64,000 nucleotides of DNA from Streptomyces sp. IMTB 2501 (GCF_001953885.1 NZ_MQUS01000003.1:124001-188000), one strand, 5' to 3'. Shown: positions 17,084 to 26,374, counted from the stretch's first letter. The notes: generated from the letters alone by a model not told the origin. Translations and numbers: made by a program.

Positions 17084-18139
17084 ATGCGGCTCGGGATCAA
17101 CCTCGGCTACTGGGGTGCCGGGATGGACGGGGACAATCTGGCGGTCGCGCAGGAGGCCGACCGGCTGGGCTTCTCGGTGTGCTGGGCCGCCGAGGCATAC
17201 GGCTCCGACGCGGCGACGGTCCTGTCCTGGGTCGCCGCGCAGACCGAGCGCATCGACGTCGGCTCGGCCATCTTCCAGATCCCGGCCCGCCAGCCCGCGA
17301 TGACGGCGATGACGGCGGCCACCCTCGACTCGCTGTCCGGCGGCCGCTTCCGGCTCGGCCTCGGCGTCTCCGGCCCGCAGGTCTCCGAGGGCTGGTACGG
17401 CGTCAAGTTCGACAAGCCGCTGGCCCGCACCCGCGAGTACGTGGAGATCGTGCGCAAGGCGATGACCCGGGAGCGCCTGACGTACGAGGGCGAGCACTGG
17501 ACGCTGCCGCTGCCGGGCGGTCCGGGCAAGCCGATCAAGCTGACCGTGCACCCGCAGCGCGAGCACATCCCGCTCTACATCGCCGCGATCGGCCCGAAGA
17601 ACCTGGAGCAGACCGGCGAGATCGCCGACGGCGCCCTGCTGATCTTCCCCTCCGCCGACCACCTGGAGGACACCACGCTCAAGTACCTGCGCGCCGGCCG
17701 CGAGAAGGCAGGCAAGACGCTCGAAGGGTTCGACGTGTGCCCGACCCTGCCGCTGGCCGTCGGGGACGACAAGGACGTGGCCCGCCTCGCCGACACCTTC
17801 CGTCCCTACACGGCGCTGTACGTCGGCGGCATGGGCAGCGCCAAGCAGAACTTCTACAACCAGCTCGCCCAGCGCATGGGATACGAGAAGGAGGCCGCCG
17901 AGATCCAGCAGAAGTACCTGTCCGGCGACAAGCAGGGCGCCGCGGCCGCGATCCCGCAGGCCCTCATCGACAACACGACGCTGCTGGGCTCCGTCGACCG
18001 GATCGCCGACCGGATGAAGGCCTACGCCGCGGCCGGTGTCACCACCCTCAGCCTGTCGCCCGCCGGCTTCACACTGGAGGAGCGGCTCGCCTCCCTGCGC
18101 GCCGGCAGCGAGGCCCTGGAACGCGCCGGACTCGCCTAG
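17084..18139 (+). CDS. LLM-class F420-dependent oxidoreductase
   Basis: A 351-aa luciferase-like monooxygenase-family protein, the TIM-barrel group that uses coenzyme F420 in actinobacteria. Recognisable parts are the start MRLGINLGYWGAGMDGDN, the AEAYGSDAATVLSWVA segment, SGGRFRLGLGVSGPQVSEGWYG (about residues 85-106) and the IPLYIAAIGPKNLEQTGEIADG stretch that contacts the cofactor. The fit is to the F420-dependent MSMEG_2256/Rv3520c-like branch. The substrate is unknown. It is divergent from the aldo/keto reductase and followed by a hairpin. Confidence 0.87.
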   Translation: MRLGINLGYWGAGMDGDNLAVAQEADRLGFSVCWAAEAYGSDAATVLSWVAAQTERIDVGSAIFQIPARQPAMTAMTAATLDSLSGGRFRLGLGVSGPQVSEGWYGVKFDKPLARTREYVEIVRKAMTRERLTYEGEHWTLPLPGGPGKPIKLTVHPQREHIPLYIAAIGPKNLEQTGEIADGALLIFPSADHLEDTTLKYLRAGREKAGKTLEGFDVCPTLPLAVGDDKDVARLADTFRPYTALYVGGMGSAKQNFYNQLAQRMGYEKEAAEIQQKYLSGDKQGAAAAIPQALIDNTTLLGSVDRIADRMKAYAAAGVTTLSLSPAGFTLEERLASLRAGSEALERAGLA

Positions 18140-18152
18140 GGACAGCATCAGC

Positions 18153-18191
18153 GGCCGTGGTGGGGGCTCGGGGGTCTTCCCCGCCACGGCC
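18153..18191 (+). terminator. Terminator after the LLM oxidoreductase
   Basis: GGCCGTGGTGGGG and CCCCGCCACGGCC pair over 13 positions (one T-G) around a 13-nt loop, starting 14 nt past the stop. Confidence 0.75.
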
Positions 18192-18375
18192 GTCACTGGG
18201 AACAACGCGCCGGGCATCGCGCGGTTACGACGCCCGCGTTCCTTCTTTCGGCCGAGTCATCAGACATCCGTGTTGCTGCTTCCAACTGCCCGCATTTGAC
18301 TCGTTCTTTGCGGAATGCCGCGAAGGGCGCTGAATGTCGCGGAATGCTGAGGAACCGTCCGGAGGGGTGGCGTCC

Positions 18376-18984
18376 ATGCTGTCGGCCAGGAGTCTGTGCC
18401 AGGAGATCCTCGACCATGACGAGTCGCTCCGGCCCTTCTGCTCCATCGCCGCCAGCGGGGAGTCGCAGGGCGGCTGGGAGAATCACGGACGCATCTTCCA
18501 CGCCCTGCTGAAGAAGCGCGGGCTCACCCCGGTCGCCGTACCGCCTGAGACCGACTACACGATGCTCCTGGAGCGGCACGGCGTCGGCCTCGCCCACGAC
18601 AAGCTCCGCCGGTACTTCGGCGACCATCCCGAGGTCGGCAAGGCCGTCCGCATGATCTCGGACGACGAGGACAACCACCTCGCCTGCACCCACGAGGAAC
18701 TGCTGCGGTTCGCCGCCGGGCACGGCCGGCTGATCCAGCGCAGCCTGCGCGCCTGCGCGCTCGCCGAGACCCGCGTCCACCGGGACGTCAGCCTCGCCGT
18801 CATGGCCCACATGGGCCGCATCCTCGGCTGGCCGAAGGCGAAGTCCGTCGTACTCTCGGCCGGCATCCACGTGGTGTACGGCTATGAGCGCCTCGTCGGC
18901 CGGCGCCGCATGCCCGTCCTCCGCCTGACCGAGCGCCGCGACGCCCTCGGCGGCCCCGCAGCCCCCGCCCACGAGTTCGCCTGA
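18376..18984 (+). CDS. Conserved protein of unknown function
   Basis: A 202-aa soluble protein starting MLSARSLCQEILDHDESLRP; the ATG at 18376 is preceded by GGAGGGG. An upstream in-frame ATG at 18334 is less well placed. It is mainly helical, with FCSIAASGESQGGWENHGRIF near the start, a middle rich in His and Asp (ISDDEDNHLACTHEELL), and a basic C-terminal part (YERLVGRRRMPVLRL). No domain is recognised. A Cys/His/Asp-rich core (HDKLRRYFGDH, DDEDNHLACTH) could bind metal; this is speculative. It sits alone between the LLM oxidoreductase and corA. Confidence 0.65.
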   Translation: MLSARSLCQEILDHDESLRPFCSIAASGESQGGWENHGRIFHALLKKRGLTPVAVPPETDYTMLLERHGVGLAHDKLRRYFGDHPEVGKAVRMISDDEDNHLACTHEELLRFAAGHGRLIQRSLRACALAETRVHRDVSLAVMAHMGRILGWPKAKSVVLSAGIHVVYGYERLVGRRRMPVLRLTERRDALGGPAAPAHEFA

Positions 18985-18999
18985 GCCGCAGCGGGGCCC

Positions 19000-20004
19000 T
19001 CACAGCCAGCCGCGCCCCTTCAACAGCCGGTACAGCAGCACCTCCAGGGCCGCCATCAGCAGGATCACCGCCGGGTACGACCACAGCCAGTGCAGCTCCG
19101 GCATGTTGTCGAAGTTCATGCCGTAGATACCCGCGATCATCGTGGGGACCGCGGCCATCGCCGCCCACGAGGAGATCTTCCGCATGTCGTCGTTCTGCCG
19201 CACGCTCATCTGCGCCAGATGCGCCGCCAGGACGTCCGACACCAGCCGGTCCAGGGCCTCCACGGACTCGTTCACCCGCATCAGATGGTCGCCGACGTCC
19301 CGGAAGAACGGGCGCGCCTTGTCGTGCACGAAGGGCACCGTGGCGCCGAACGGTCCGGTGCCCGCCAGCCGGGTCAGCGGCAGCGCCAGCGGGCCGGTGG
19401 CCCGGCGGAACTCCAGGATCTGCCGTTTGAAGCCGTAGATCCGGGACGCGGTGTGCCGCGAGCCGCCGCCCTCCGGCCGGAACACCTCCGCCTCCAGCTC
19501 CTCCAGATCGTTCCCCAGCTCCGTCGCCACCTCCAGATAGTGGTCGACAATCGCGTCGGAGATCGCGTACAGCACGGCGGTCGGGCCCTTGTCGAGCATC
19601 TCCGGCTCCTCCTCCAGGCGGTGCCGTACGGCGGCCAGGGGCGAAATCTCGCCGTGGCGGACGGTGACCACGAAGCAGTCGCCGATGAAGACCATGATCT
19701 CGCCGGCCGAGACGGTGTCACTGTCCGCGTCGTACGCGACCGGCTTCAGCACCATGAACAGCGAGTCGTCGTAGACCTCCAGCTTGGGCCGCTGATGCGC
19801 GTTGAGGGCGTCCTCGACCGCCAGCGGATGCAGCGCGAACTCCTGGGTGACCAGGTCGAACTCGCGCTCGGACGGCTCGTACAGGCCGATCCACACGAAC
19901 CCGCCCGCCGCCCGCGCCTCGGCGAGCGCGTCGGACAGGTCCTCCGGGCCCTCGGTGCGGTGCCCGTGCCGGTAGATGGCGCAGTCGACGATCACGGAGC
20001 GCAT
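19000..20004 (-). CDS. corA: CorA-type magnesium/cobalt transporter
   Basis: A 334-aa inner-membrane ion channel forming pentamers. Residues 1-240 are the cytoplasmic alpha/beta sensor domain, followed by the long stalk helix (NESVEALDRLVSDVLAAHLAQMSVRQND). Two C-terminal membrane helices flank the signature YGMNFDNMPEL; the GMN selectivity loop is at 295-297. The C-terminal tail is basic (RLLKGRGWL). Start is ATG at 20004. It is divergent from the phosphatase gene across 53 bp. Confidence 0.94.
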   Translation of the reverse strand: MRSVIVDCAIYRHGHRTEGPEDLSDALAEARAAGGFVWIGLYEPSEREFDLVTQEFALHPLAVEDALNAHQRPKLEVYDDSLFMVLKPVAYDADSDTVSAGEIMVFIGDCFVVTVRHGEISPLAAVRHRLEEEPEMLDKGPTAVLYAISDAIVDHYLEVATELGNDLEELEAEVFRPEGGGSRHTASRIYGFKRQILEFRRATGPLALPLTRLAGTGPFGATVPFVHDKARPFFRDVGDHLMRVNESVEALDRLVSDVLAAHLAQMSVRQNDDMRKISSWAAMAAVPTMIAGIYGMNFDNMPELHWLWSYPAVILLMAALEVLLYRLLKGRGWL

Positions 20005-20057
20005 TCTCCCCTCGCCCGGTCACCCATGCATGTGATGATGCGCCTACCCTGGGCCGC

Positions 20058-20744
20058 ATGCCCACGCTGATCCTCGTCAGGCACGGACGTTCCACCGCCA
20101 ACACCTCCGGGGTGCTCGCCGGCTGGACGCCCGGCGTCGCCCTCGACGAGCGTGGCGCCGCACAGGCCGCCGCGCTGCCCGCACGGCTCGCCGGGCTGCC
20201 GATCTCCGAGGTCGTCACGAGCCCCCTGCAGCGCTGCCAGGAGACCCTGCGGCCGCTCCTCGAGGCCCGCCCGGAACTGCGCGCCCACACCGACGAACGG
20301 ATCGGGGAGTGCCACTACGGCGACTGGTCCGGCCGCAAGCTCGCCGAGCTGATGGACGAACCGCTGATGGAGATCGTCCAGGCCCACCCGTCGGCCGCCG
20401 CGTTCCCCGGCGGCGAGTCCCTGCGCGCCATGCAGACCCGCGCCGCCGAGGCCGTACGCGAGTGGAACGCGCGCGTGGAGCGCGATCACGGCACCGACGC
20501 CGTCTACCTGATGTGCTCCCACGGTGACATCATCAAATCCCTGGTCGCCGACGCCCTCGGCCTCCACCTCGACCTGTTCCAGCGAATCTCCGTGGAACCG
20601 TGTTCCGTCACCGCGATCCGCTACACCCGCCTCCGGCCGTTTCTCGTTCGCCTCGGCGACACCGGGGATTTCGCCTCACTCGCCCCGCGCGAGGAAGCCG
20701 GTGAGGGCGACGCACCGGTCGGGGGTGGTGCGGGCGCACCGTGA
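20058..20744 (+). CDS. Histidine phosphatase (MSMEG_4193-type phosphomutase family)
   Basis: A 228-aa enzyme with the RHG signature at 8-10 (H9 is the phospho-acceptor), R60 in SPLQRCQET, E82-type acid in GECHYGDWSG and the second catalytic His in MCSHGD near residue 155. It belongs to the actinobacterial phosphoglycerate-mutase-like branch (MSMEG_4193 family). The substrate is unknown. A TACCCT box about 12 bp before the ATG suggests a short leader. The conserved downstream partners, a DUF3090 protein and an SCO1664-family protein, usually accompany it. Confidence 0.87.
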   Translation: MPTLILVRHGRSTANTSGVLAGWTPGVALDERGAAQAAALPARLAGLPISEVVTSPLQRCQETLRPLLEARPELRAHTDERIGECHYGDWSGRKLAELMDEPLMEIVQAHPSAAAFPGGESLRAMQTRAAEAVREWNARVERDHGTDAVYLMCSHGDIIKSLVADALGLHLDLFQRISVEPCSVTAIRYTRLRPFLVRLGDTGDFASLAPREEAGEGDAPVGGGAGAP

Positions 20745-20852
20745 TCGTCTGCCGCAGTAGGGTGAAGCGGTCCGCACCGGTCCGCACCGTCGCGCATCCG
20801 CCCGCTGAGACTTCCGCACCGCTGAAACTCTCGAATCCAATGGAGACAGGAC

Positions 20853-21443
20853 GTGTCCCGTCAGGTGTTCCTCTACGACCCGCCGGACCGCTTCGTGGCC
20901 GGCACGGTCGGACTGCCCGGACGCCGTACGTTCTTCCTCCAGGCCATCGCAGGCTCCCGGGTGACCAGCGTGGCTCTGGAGAAGACCCAGGTGGCCGCGC
21001 TCGCCGAACGCATGGACGAACTGCTCGACGAGGTCGTACGGCGTAGCGGCGGCAGCGCCTCCGTCCCCGCCGTGGCGCCCACCGAGGTCGCCGACACCGC
21101 CCCGCTGGAGACCCCGATCGAGGAGGAGTTCCGCGTCGGCACCATGGCGCTGGCCTGGGACGGCGAGGAACAGCGCATGATCGTCGAGGCGCAGGCCCTG
21201 GTCGAGCTGGACGCCGACACCGAGGAGGACCTCGCCGAGGCCGAGGAGCGGCTGCTCCAGGACGAGGAGAACGGGCCCCCGATGCTGCGGGTCCGGCTGA
21301 CCGGCGCGCAGGCCAGGGCCTTCGCCAAGCGCGCCCTCGACGTCGTCAACGCCGGGCGGCCGCCGTGTCCGCTGTGCAGCCTCCCGCTCGATCCGGAAGG
21401 ACACGTATGTCCGCGCCAGAACGGATACCGCCGCGGAGCGTGA
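20853..21443 (+). CDS. DUF3090 protein with C-terminal zinc ribbon
   Basis: A 196-aa protein beginning (GTG) MSRQVFLYDPPDRFVAGTVG, typical of DUF3090 (YjbR-like actinobacterial family). It carries RTFFLQAIAGSRVTSVALEK, an acidic middle, and a terminal CPLCSLPLDPEGHVCPRQNG that looks like a four-cysteine metal site. Function unknown. It overlaps the next gene by 37 bp, so translation is probably coupled, and the trio with the phosphatase and SCO1664-family protein is conserved. Confidence 0.87.
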   Translation: MSRQVFLYDPPDRFVAGTVGLPGRRTFFLQAIAGSRVTSVALEKTQVAALAERMDELLDEVVRRSGGSASVPAVAPTEVADTAPLETPIEEEFRVGTMALAWDGEEQRMIVEAQALVELDADTEEDLAEAEERLLQDEENGPPMLRVRLTGAQARAFAKRALDVVNAGRPPCPLCSLPLDPEGHVCPRQNGYRRGA

Positions 21444-22246
21444 CCGCCGCCGACACCGGGGCCGACACGGCCGCCGCCGAGTTGCTCGCGCGCGGTGAGC
21501 TGACCGTGCGCGGCCGGATCCGCGAGGCCTCCAACGCGGCGCTGTTCTGCACGATCGCCCTGGACGGCCGGGAAGCCTCCTGCATCTACAAGCCGGTGGC
21601 CGGGGAGCGCCCGCTGTGGGACTTCCCCGACGGCACCCTGGCCGGCCGCGAGGTGGCCGCCTACGAGGTCTCCGAGGCCGCCGGCTGGGGGCTGGTCCCG
21701 CCGACCGTGCTGCGCGACGGGCCCTACGGCGAGGGCATGTGCCAGCTGTGGATCGACGTCCAGGCCGAGGCGGAGCTGCTCGCCCTGGTCGAGGCCGAGG
21801 AACCGGAGCCGGGCTGGAAGGCGATCGGCCTGGCCGAGGTCGGCGGGGGCCGCACCGCGCTCCTCGTGCACGCCGACGACGAGCGGCTGCGCCGGCTCGC
21901 CGTCCTCGACGCGGTGATCAACAACGCCGACCGCAAGGGCGGCCATCTGCTGCCCACCCCCGACGGCCGGCTCTACGGCATCGACCACGGCGTCACCTTC
22001 AACGTCGACGACAAGCTCCGCACGCTGCTGTGGGGCTGGGCCGGGGAGCCGCTGACCGCCGAGGCCGTCGACGTCCTCGGGGGACTGCGGGGAGCCCTCG
22101 GCGGGCCGCTGGGCGAGCGGCTGACCGGCTTGATCACCCCGGCTGAGATCGACGCCACACGCGCGCGTGTCGACGCCCTGCTCACCGCGGGAGTCCACCC
22201 CGAGCCGAGCGGGGAATGGCCGGCCATCCCCTGGCCACCGGTGTGA
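21407..22246 (+). CDS. SCO1664-family protein (PI3/PI4-kinase-like fold, TIGR03843)
   Basis: A 279-aa protein starting MSAPERIPPRS behind GGAAGGACACGT. Kinase-like features are IYKPVAGERPLWDFPDGTLAGREVAAYEVS (Lys in CIYKP as ATP contact), IDHGVTFNVDD (metal-binding Asp motif) and INNADRKGGHLLPT (catalytic-loop-like NADRKGG). These fit the PI3/PI4-kinase-related family found across actinobacteria next to DUF3090 and mshC genes. The substrate is unknown. Translation overlaps the DUF3090 gene end. A function linked to mycothiol is only suggested by neighbourhood. Confidence 0.82.
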   Translation: MSAPERIPPRSVTAADTGADTAAAELLARGELTVRGRIREASNAALFCTIALDGREASCIYKPVAGERPLWDFPDGTLAGREVAAYEVSEAAGWGLVPPTVLRDGPYGEGMCQLWIDVQAEAELLALVEAEEPEPGWKAIGLAEVGGGRTALLVHADDERLRRLAVLDAVINNADRKGGHLLPTPDGRLYGIDHGVTFNVDDKLRTLLWGWAGEPLTAEAVDVLGGLRGALGGPLGERLTGLITPAEIDATRARVDALLTAGVHPEPSGEWPAIPWPPV

Positions 22247-22399
22247 ACCCACCCGGCGTGAACCCCCGGGTGTGAGGACGGTCGGCGGTCCCGGCCGAGC
22301 CGGTCAGCACATCGGCCGCCGACATGCAAGAACGCCTAACAGGCCATCCGGCGCGATCCCGTTCGTATACGCAGCCGACGGCCGGTTAGGCTCATGTAC

Positions 22400-23629
22400 A
22401 TGCATGCCTGGCCCGCTTCCGAGGTCCCCGCCCTGCCTGGTCAGGGCCGCGACCTGAGGATCCACGACACCGCGACCGGCGGACTCGTCACCCTCGACCC
22501 CGGTCCCGTCGCCCGTATCTATGTCTGCGGCATCACGCCGTACGACGCGACCCACATGGGGCACGCGGCGACCTACAACGCGTTCGACCTCGTGCAGCGC
22601 GTGTGGCTCGACACCAAGCGGCAGGTCCACTACGTCCAGAACGTCACCGATGTCGACGATCCGCTGCTGGAGCGCGCGGAGCGGGACGGCGTCGACTGGG
22701 TCGCCCTCGCCGAGAAGGAGACGGCCCTCTTCCGCGAGGACATGACCGCCCTGCGCATGCTCCCGCCCCAGCACTACATAGGCGCCGTAGAGGCGATACC
22801 CGGCATCGTCCCGCTCGTGGAGCGGCTGCGCGAACTCGGCGCGGCCTACGAGCTGGAGGGCGACATCTACTTCTCCGTCGAGTCCGACAGCCATTTCGGC
22901 TCGGTCTCTAACCTCGACGCGGCCGCCATGCGGCTGCTGTCCGCCGAGCGCGGCGGCGACCCGGACCGCCCGGGCAAGAAGAACCCCCTCGACCCGATGC
23001 TGTGGATGGCCGCCCGCGAGGGCGAGCCCAGCTGGGACGGCGGCTCCCTCGGCCGCGGCCGGCCCGGCTGGCACATCGAGTGCGTGGCCATCGCCCTCGA
23101 CCACTTCGGCATGGGCTTCGACGTCCAGGGCGGCGGCTCCGACCTCGCCTTCCCGCACCACGAGATGGGCGCCTCGCACGCCCAGGTGCTCACCGGCGAG
23201 TTCCCCATGGCCAAGACGTACGTGCACGCCGGCATGGTCGCCCTGCACGGCCAGAAGATGTCCAAGTCCAAGGGCAACCTGGTCTTCGTCTCGCAGCTGC
23301 GCCGCGACGGCGTCGACCCGGCCGCCATCCGCCTCGCCCTGCTGTCCCACCACTACCGCGCCGACTGGGAGTGGACCGACGAGGTCCTGCGGGACGCCAT
23401 GGCCCGCCTGGACCGCTGGCGCGCCGCCGTCTCCCGCCCCGACGGCCCGTCCGCCGACGCTCTCGTCGAGGAAATCCGCGGGGCCCTGGCGAATGACCTC
23501 GACGCGCCCGCCGCGCTGGCCGCGGTGGACCGCTGGGCACAGCGGCAGGAGACGGAGGGCGGCACCGACACGGGCGCACCGGGCGTGGTGACGCGGGCGG
23601 TGGACGCGCTGCTGGGAGTGGCTCTCTAA
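22400..23629 (+). CDS. mshC: Mycothiol synthesis ligase MshC
   Basis: A 409-aa cysteinyl-tRNA synthetase-like enzyme that joins cysteine to GlcN-inositol with ATP in mycothiol biosynthesis. The HIGH-type motif is THMGH (51-55) after zinc ligand C43 in [10 protein letters not shown]. Other zinc ligands are C228 in HIECVA and H253 in FPHHEMG. KMSKS is at 286-290. Compared with CysS it lacks the C-terminal tRNA-binding extension, as expected. ATG 22400 (MHAWPASEV) is preferred to ATG 22394 because family members begin MHAWPA. It follows the SCO1664-family gene after 153 bp and ends at a strong hairpin. Confidence 0.95.
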   Translation: MHAWPASEVPALPGQGRDLRIHDTATGGLVTLDPGPVARIYVCGITPYDATHMGHAATYNAFDLVQRVWLDTKRQVHYVQNVTDVDDPLLERAERDGVDWVALAEKETALFREDMTALRMLPPQHYIGAVEAIPGIVPLVERLRELGAAYELEGDIYFSVESDSHFGSVSNLDAAAMRLLSAERGGDPDRPGKKNPLDPMLWMAAREGEPSWDGGSLGRGRPGWHIECVAIALDHFGMGFDVQGGGSDLAFPHHEMGASHAQVLTGEFPMAKTYVHAGMVALHGQKMSKSKGNLVFVSQLRRDGVDPAAIRLALLSHHYRADWEWTDEVLRDAMARLDRWRAAVSRPDGPSADALVEEIRGALANDLDAPAALAAVDRWAQRQETEGGTDTGAPGVVTRAVDALLGVAL

Positions 23630-23671
23630 GCCGCCGCGCAGGGCCGCGCCCCGGTCCCCCATCGCGGCACC

Positions 23672-23716
23672 ACGGAGAAGGGGCGGTTCCCGACACGGGA
23701 ACCGCCCCTTCTCCGT
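23672..23716. terminator. Bidirectional terminator between mshC and the PAC2 gene
   Basis: A perfect 21-bp stem beginning ACGGAGAAGGGG with a 3-nt loop ACA, placed 42 nt after mshC and 4 nt beyond the convergent PAC2 gene stop. Confidence 0.9.
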
Positions 23717-23720
23717 ACCC

Positions 23721-24728
23721 TCAGTCCTCCGGGTCGTCCTCGTCGTCGCCCTTGAGGTCGTTGCCCTTCGAACCGCCGGAACCGCCGGGGGCATTCGGCG
23801 GACGCGTCTTCCCGCTCGGGTTGTCCCGCAGCCAGGAGCCGCTGTCCCCGCCGTCCGCCGTCGCATGCCCGCCCGGAGGGGGCGGGCTGACGTCCCGGCG
23901 CCGCAGATACCGCTCGAACTCGCGGGCGATCGCCTCACCCGACGCCTCCGGCAGCTCCGCGGTGTCCCGGGCCTCCTCCAGCGTCTGGACGTACTCGGCG
24001 ACCTCGCTGTCCTCGGCGGCCAGCTGGTCCACACCGACCTGCCAGGCCCGCGCGTCCTCGGGCAGTTCGCCCTGCGGGATGCGCAGGTCCAGCAGATCCT
24101 CCAGGCGGTTGAGCAGCGCCAGCGTGGCCTTGGGGTTGGGCGGCTGGGAGACGTAGTGCGGTACGGCCGCCCACAGCGACACCGCCGGGACGCCGGCGTG
24201 CGCACACGCCTCCTGCAGGACGCCGACGATGCCCGTCGGGCCCTCGTACTTGGTCTCCTCCAGATCCATCCGCTGGGCCAGGTCCGGGTCGGACGTGACC
24301 CCGCTGACCGGCACCGGACGCGTGTGCGGGGTGTCACCGAGCAGCGCGCCCAGAATGACCACCAGCTCCACGCCCAGCTCGTGCGCGAAGCCGAGCAGCT
24401 CGTTGCAGAACGAGCGCCAGCGCATGGACGGTTCGATGCCGCGGACCAGCACCAGGTCACGCGGCTTCTCGCCGCCGACCCGCACCACCGACAGCCTTGT
24501 CGTCGGCCAGGTGATCTTGCGCACACCGCCGTCCATGAACACCGTGGGGCGGTTCACCTGGAAGTCGTAGTAGTCCTCGGCGTCCAGCGCCGCGAACACC
24601 TCGCCCTTCCATTCGCGTTCCAGATGCGCGACCGCCGTGGAGGCGGCGTCGCCGGCATCGTTCCAGCCCTCGAACGCGGCCACCATGACTGGGTCGATCA
24701 GCTCGGGAACCCCCTCCAGCTCGATCAC
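23721..24728 (-). CDS. PAC2-family protein (proteasome assembly chaperone-like)
   Basis: A 335-aa protein starting GTG 24728 (MIELEGVPELIDPVMVAAFEG). PAC2 hallmarks include AFEGWNDAGDAAS at residues 18-30, FMDGGVRKITWP, LVLVRGIEPSMRWRSF and LGALLGDTPHTRPVPV. PAC2 proteins resemble eukaryotic 20S assembly chaperones, and actinobacteria carry PAC2 genes alongside a proteasome, but their bacterial role is unproven. The C-terminal 60 residues are Gly/Pro/Asp-rich and disordered. The proteasome genes themselves lie about 22 kb away in this window. Confidence 0.85.
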   Translation of the reverse strand: MIELEGVPELIDPVMVAAFEGWNDAGDAASTAVAHLEREWKGEVFAALDAEDYYDFQVNRPTVFMDGGVRKITWPTTRLSVVRVGGEKPRDLVLVRGIEPSMRWRSFCNELLGFAHELGVELVVILGALLGDTPHTRPVPVSGVTSDPDLAQRMDLEETKYEGPTGIVGVLQEACAHAGVPAVSLWAAVPHYVSQPPNPKATLALLNRLEDLLDLRIPQGELPEDARAWQVGVDQLAAEDSEVAEYVQTLEEARDTAELPEASGEAIAREFERYLRRRDVSPPPPGGHATADGGDSGSWLRDNPSGKTRPPNAPGGSGGSKGNDLKGDDEDDPED

Positions 24729-24996
24729 CCAGTGCCTCCTTCCGACGTGCCCTCGCTTGACTCACCAACCTTACGGCGTCCGGCGGGGGCGCCCGCAGCC
24801 CCCTTGCGTGGGGGAGTGACCGGATCACTGCCCCGATCACCCCCCTCGGACACCCGGCATTCACACTCGGGCGAGTGGCCGATCCGGGGGACGCGGGCCG
24901 CATCTGACATGCGGCTACCGCCGCGCGGGCGTGACCGGACACCACGAAGCGGAACCCGCGGGACGACCGGCACTCCTACTGCGCCGTCGGCCGGAC
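24729..24996. other. Spacer between PAC2 and FCD-regulator genes
   Basis: 268 bp with no credible gene and no strong hairpin. It presumably holds the leftward PAC2 promoter. Confidence 0.4.
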
Positions 24997-25668
24997 TCAC
25001 AGAGTGGACCGCAGCCACTGCTCCACACTCGCGATGTGCACGGTCGCCCAGGAGCGGGCCGCCTCCGCGTCCCGGTCGCGCAGCGCGGCCAGGATCGCCC
25101 GGTGTTCGCGCAGGGTGCGGCCCACCGCGTCCTCCTGGGTCAGACCCCGCCAGATCCGGGCCCGTGTGGTCGGCCCCGACAGGCCGTCCAGCAGGGAGCA
25201 CAGCACCGAGTTGCCCGCGCCGCGCACGATCCCGCGGTGGAACTCCAGGTCGGCGGCGACCAGCTGCTCCACCGAGGGTTCCTCGCCCAGCGCGTCCAAC
25301 TGGGCGTCCAGGGCGTCCAGTTGCTGCTCGCTGATCCGCAGGGCCGCCGTCGCCGTCGCGGCCGGCTCCAGGATCCGGCGCACCGCCAGGAACTCCAGCA
25401 CGGTGTCGTCGCGGTGGAAGTCCACGACGAAACTCATCGCCTCCAGCAGCAGCTGCGGATCGAGGCTGGTGACATAGGTGCCGTCGCCCTGGCGCACGTC
25501 CAGGATCCGGATCAGCGACAGGGCCCGTACGGCTTCCCGCAGCGAGTTGCGGGACAGGCCCAGCTCCGCCGCCAGCTCGCTCTCCTTGGGCAGCCGGTCG
25601 CCGGGGCGCAGCGCACCGGAGACGATCATGTCCTTGATCTTCTCGATCGCCTCGTCGGTGACTGCCAT
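24997..25668 (-). CDS. FadR/GntR-family regulator with FCD domain
   Basis: A 223-aa repressor-type protein from ATG 25668. The winged helix-turn-helix is at about 5-70 (LPKESELAAELGLSRNSLREAVRALSL). The FCD domain (about 85-215) keeps the metal-site pattern: D148 in AADLEFHRGIV, H152, and the later His in REHRAIL and TVHIASV. FCD repressors respond to organic acids or sugar acids. No metabolic gene adjoins it, so its target is unknown. PAC2 lies downstream and a SUKH-type gene upstream, both in the same direction. Confidence 0.85.
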   Translation of the reverse strand: MAVTDEAIEKIKDMIVSGALRPGDRLPKESELAAELGLSRNSLREAVRALSLIRILDVRQGDGTYVTSLDPQLLLEAMSFVVDFHRDDTVLEFLAVRRILEPAATATAALRISEQQLDALDAQLDALGEEPSVEQLVAADLEFHRGIVRGAGNSVLCSLLDGLSGPTTRARIWRGLTQEDAVGRTLREHRAILAALRDRDAEAARSWATVHIASVEQWLRSTL

Positions 25669-25736
25669 GCCCGGCCTCCTGTCGCCCGCCCCATGCCTCA
25701 GACATCGGATGTCTCAGCACATTATGCGGCCGGCCC

Positions 25737-26282
25737 TCATATGGCCGGGCCGTCGAACCACTCCTTGCCGTCCGCCCAGTGCCGCACCCAGCCGGCGAAG
25801 CCCGGCCCGGCCGTGGTGTGTCCGAACTCCGCGCCGAACGGAACCGCGCCCTCACCGGTGATCTGCCATATGTGACCCCGGTGGGGACCGCTCACGATCA
25901 GATGCCAGTCCATGCCGCAGCCGTCCGTGCCCAGCACGATCGAACCGTTGCCGGCGACCTGCTCTATGACGGCCTCCGGATCCTCGTACCCCCCGTCGTC
26001 CTCCTCCCACAGCCACATCCGGGTGAGGGGGAACGGCTCGGTCAGCCGCTGCTTGCCGCCGCCCTCGGCCAGTGCCACCAGACCGTACTCCGGCGGCCCC
26101 TGGAGCGATCCGTCCGTCACCTCCGCCACGCACGTCCGGTACGGCTCCGGCAGTATCACCCCGTGCTCCGCCTCGAAGGCCCGCACCGCCTCCCAGCCCA
26201 GCGCCGATTCGCCCCCGTCGTCGACACCGAACGCCTCGCGCAGGGCCGCGAGTTCCGACGGATCCACGTGATCGTTGTTCAT
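25737..26282 (-). CDS. SMI1/KNR4 (SUKH) domain protein
   Basis: A 181-aa soluble protein from ATG 26282 (MNNDHVDPSELAALREAFG). SUKH features are WEAVRAFEAEHGVILPEPYRTCVAEV, followed by PEYGLVAL and the C-terminal GTDGCGMDWHLIVSG, HIWQITGEGAVPF and GFAGWVRHWADG. SUKH proteins are often immunity proteins for contact or polymorphic toxins, but many stand-alone copies exist. No toxin gene is visible next to it, so I call it a lone SUKH protein of unknown partner. Confidence 0.78.
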   Translation of the reverse strand: MNNDHVDPSELAALREAFGVDDGGESALGWEAVRAFEAEHGVILPEPYRTCVAEVTDGSLQGPPEYGLVALAEGGGKQRLTEPFPLTRMWLWEEDDGGYEDPEAVIEQVAGNGSIVLGTDGCGMDWHLIVSGPHRGHIWQITGEGAVPFGAEFGHTTAGPGFAGWVRHWADGKEWFDGPAI

Positions 26283-26330
26283 GCCCCCATGGAAGCACCC
26301 GGCACTGACAACGCCCCCGAGCAGGCGAAA

Positions 26331-26360
26331 GGGGCCGCCCCACCGCGGTGGAACAGCCCC
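26331..26360 (-). terminator. Probable terminator of the glycerol operon
   Basis: GGGGC (26331) pairs with GCCCC (26356) around an inner perfect palindrome CCACCGCGGTGG (26340-26351), 15 nt beyond the glpD stop on the minus strand. Confidence 0.55.
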
Positions 26361-26374
26361 TGTGCCGTGCCCGG

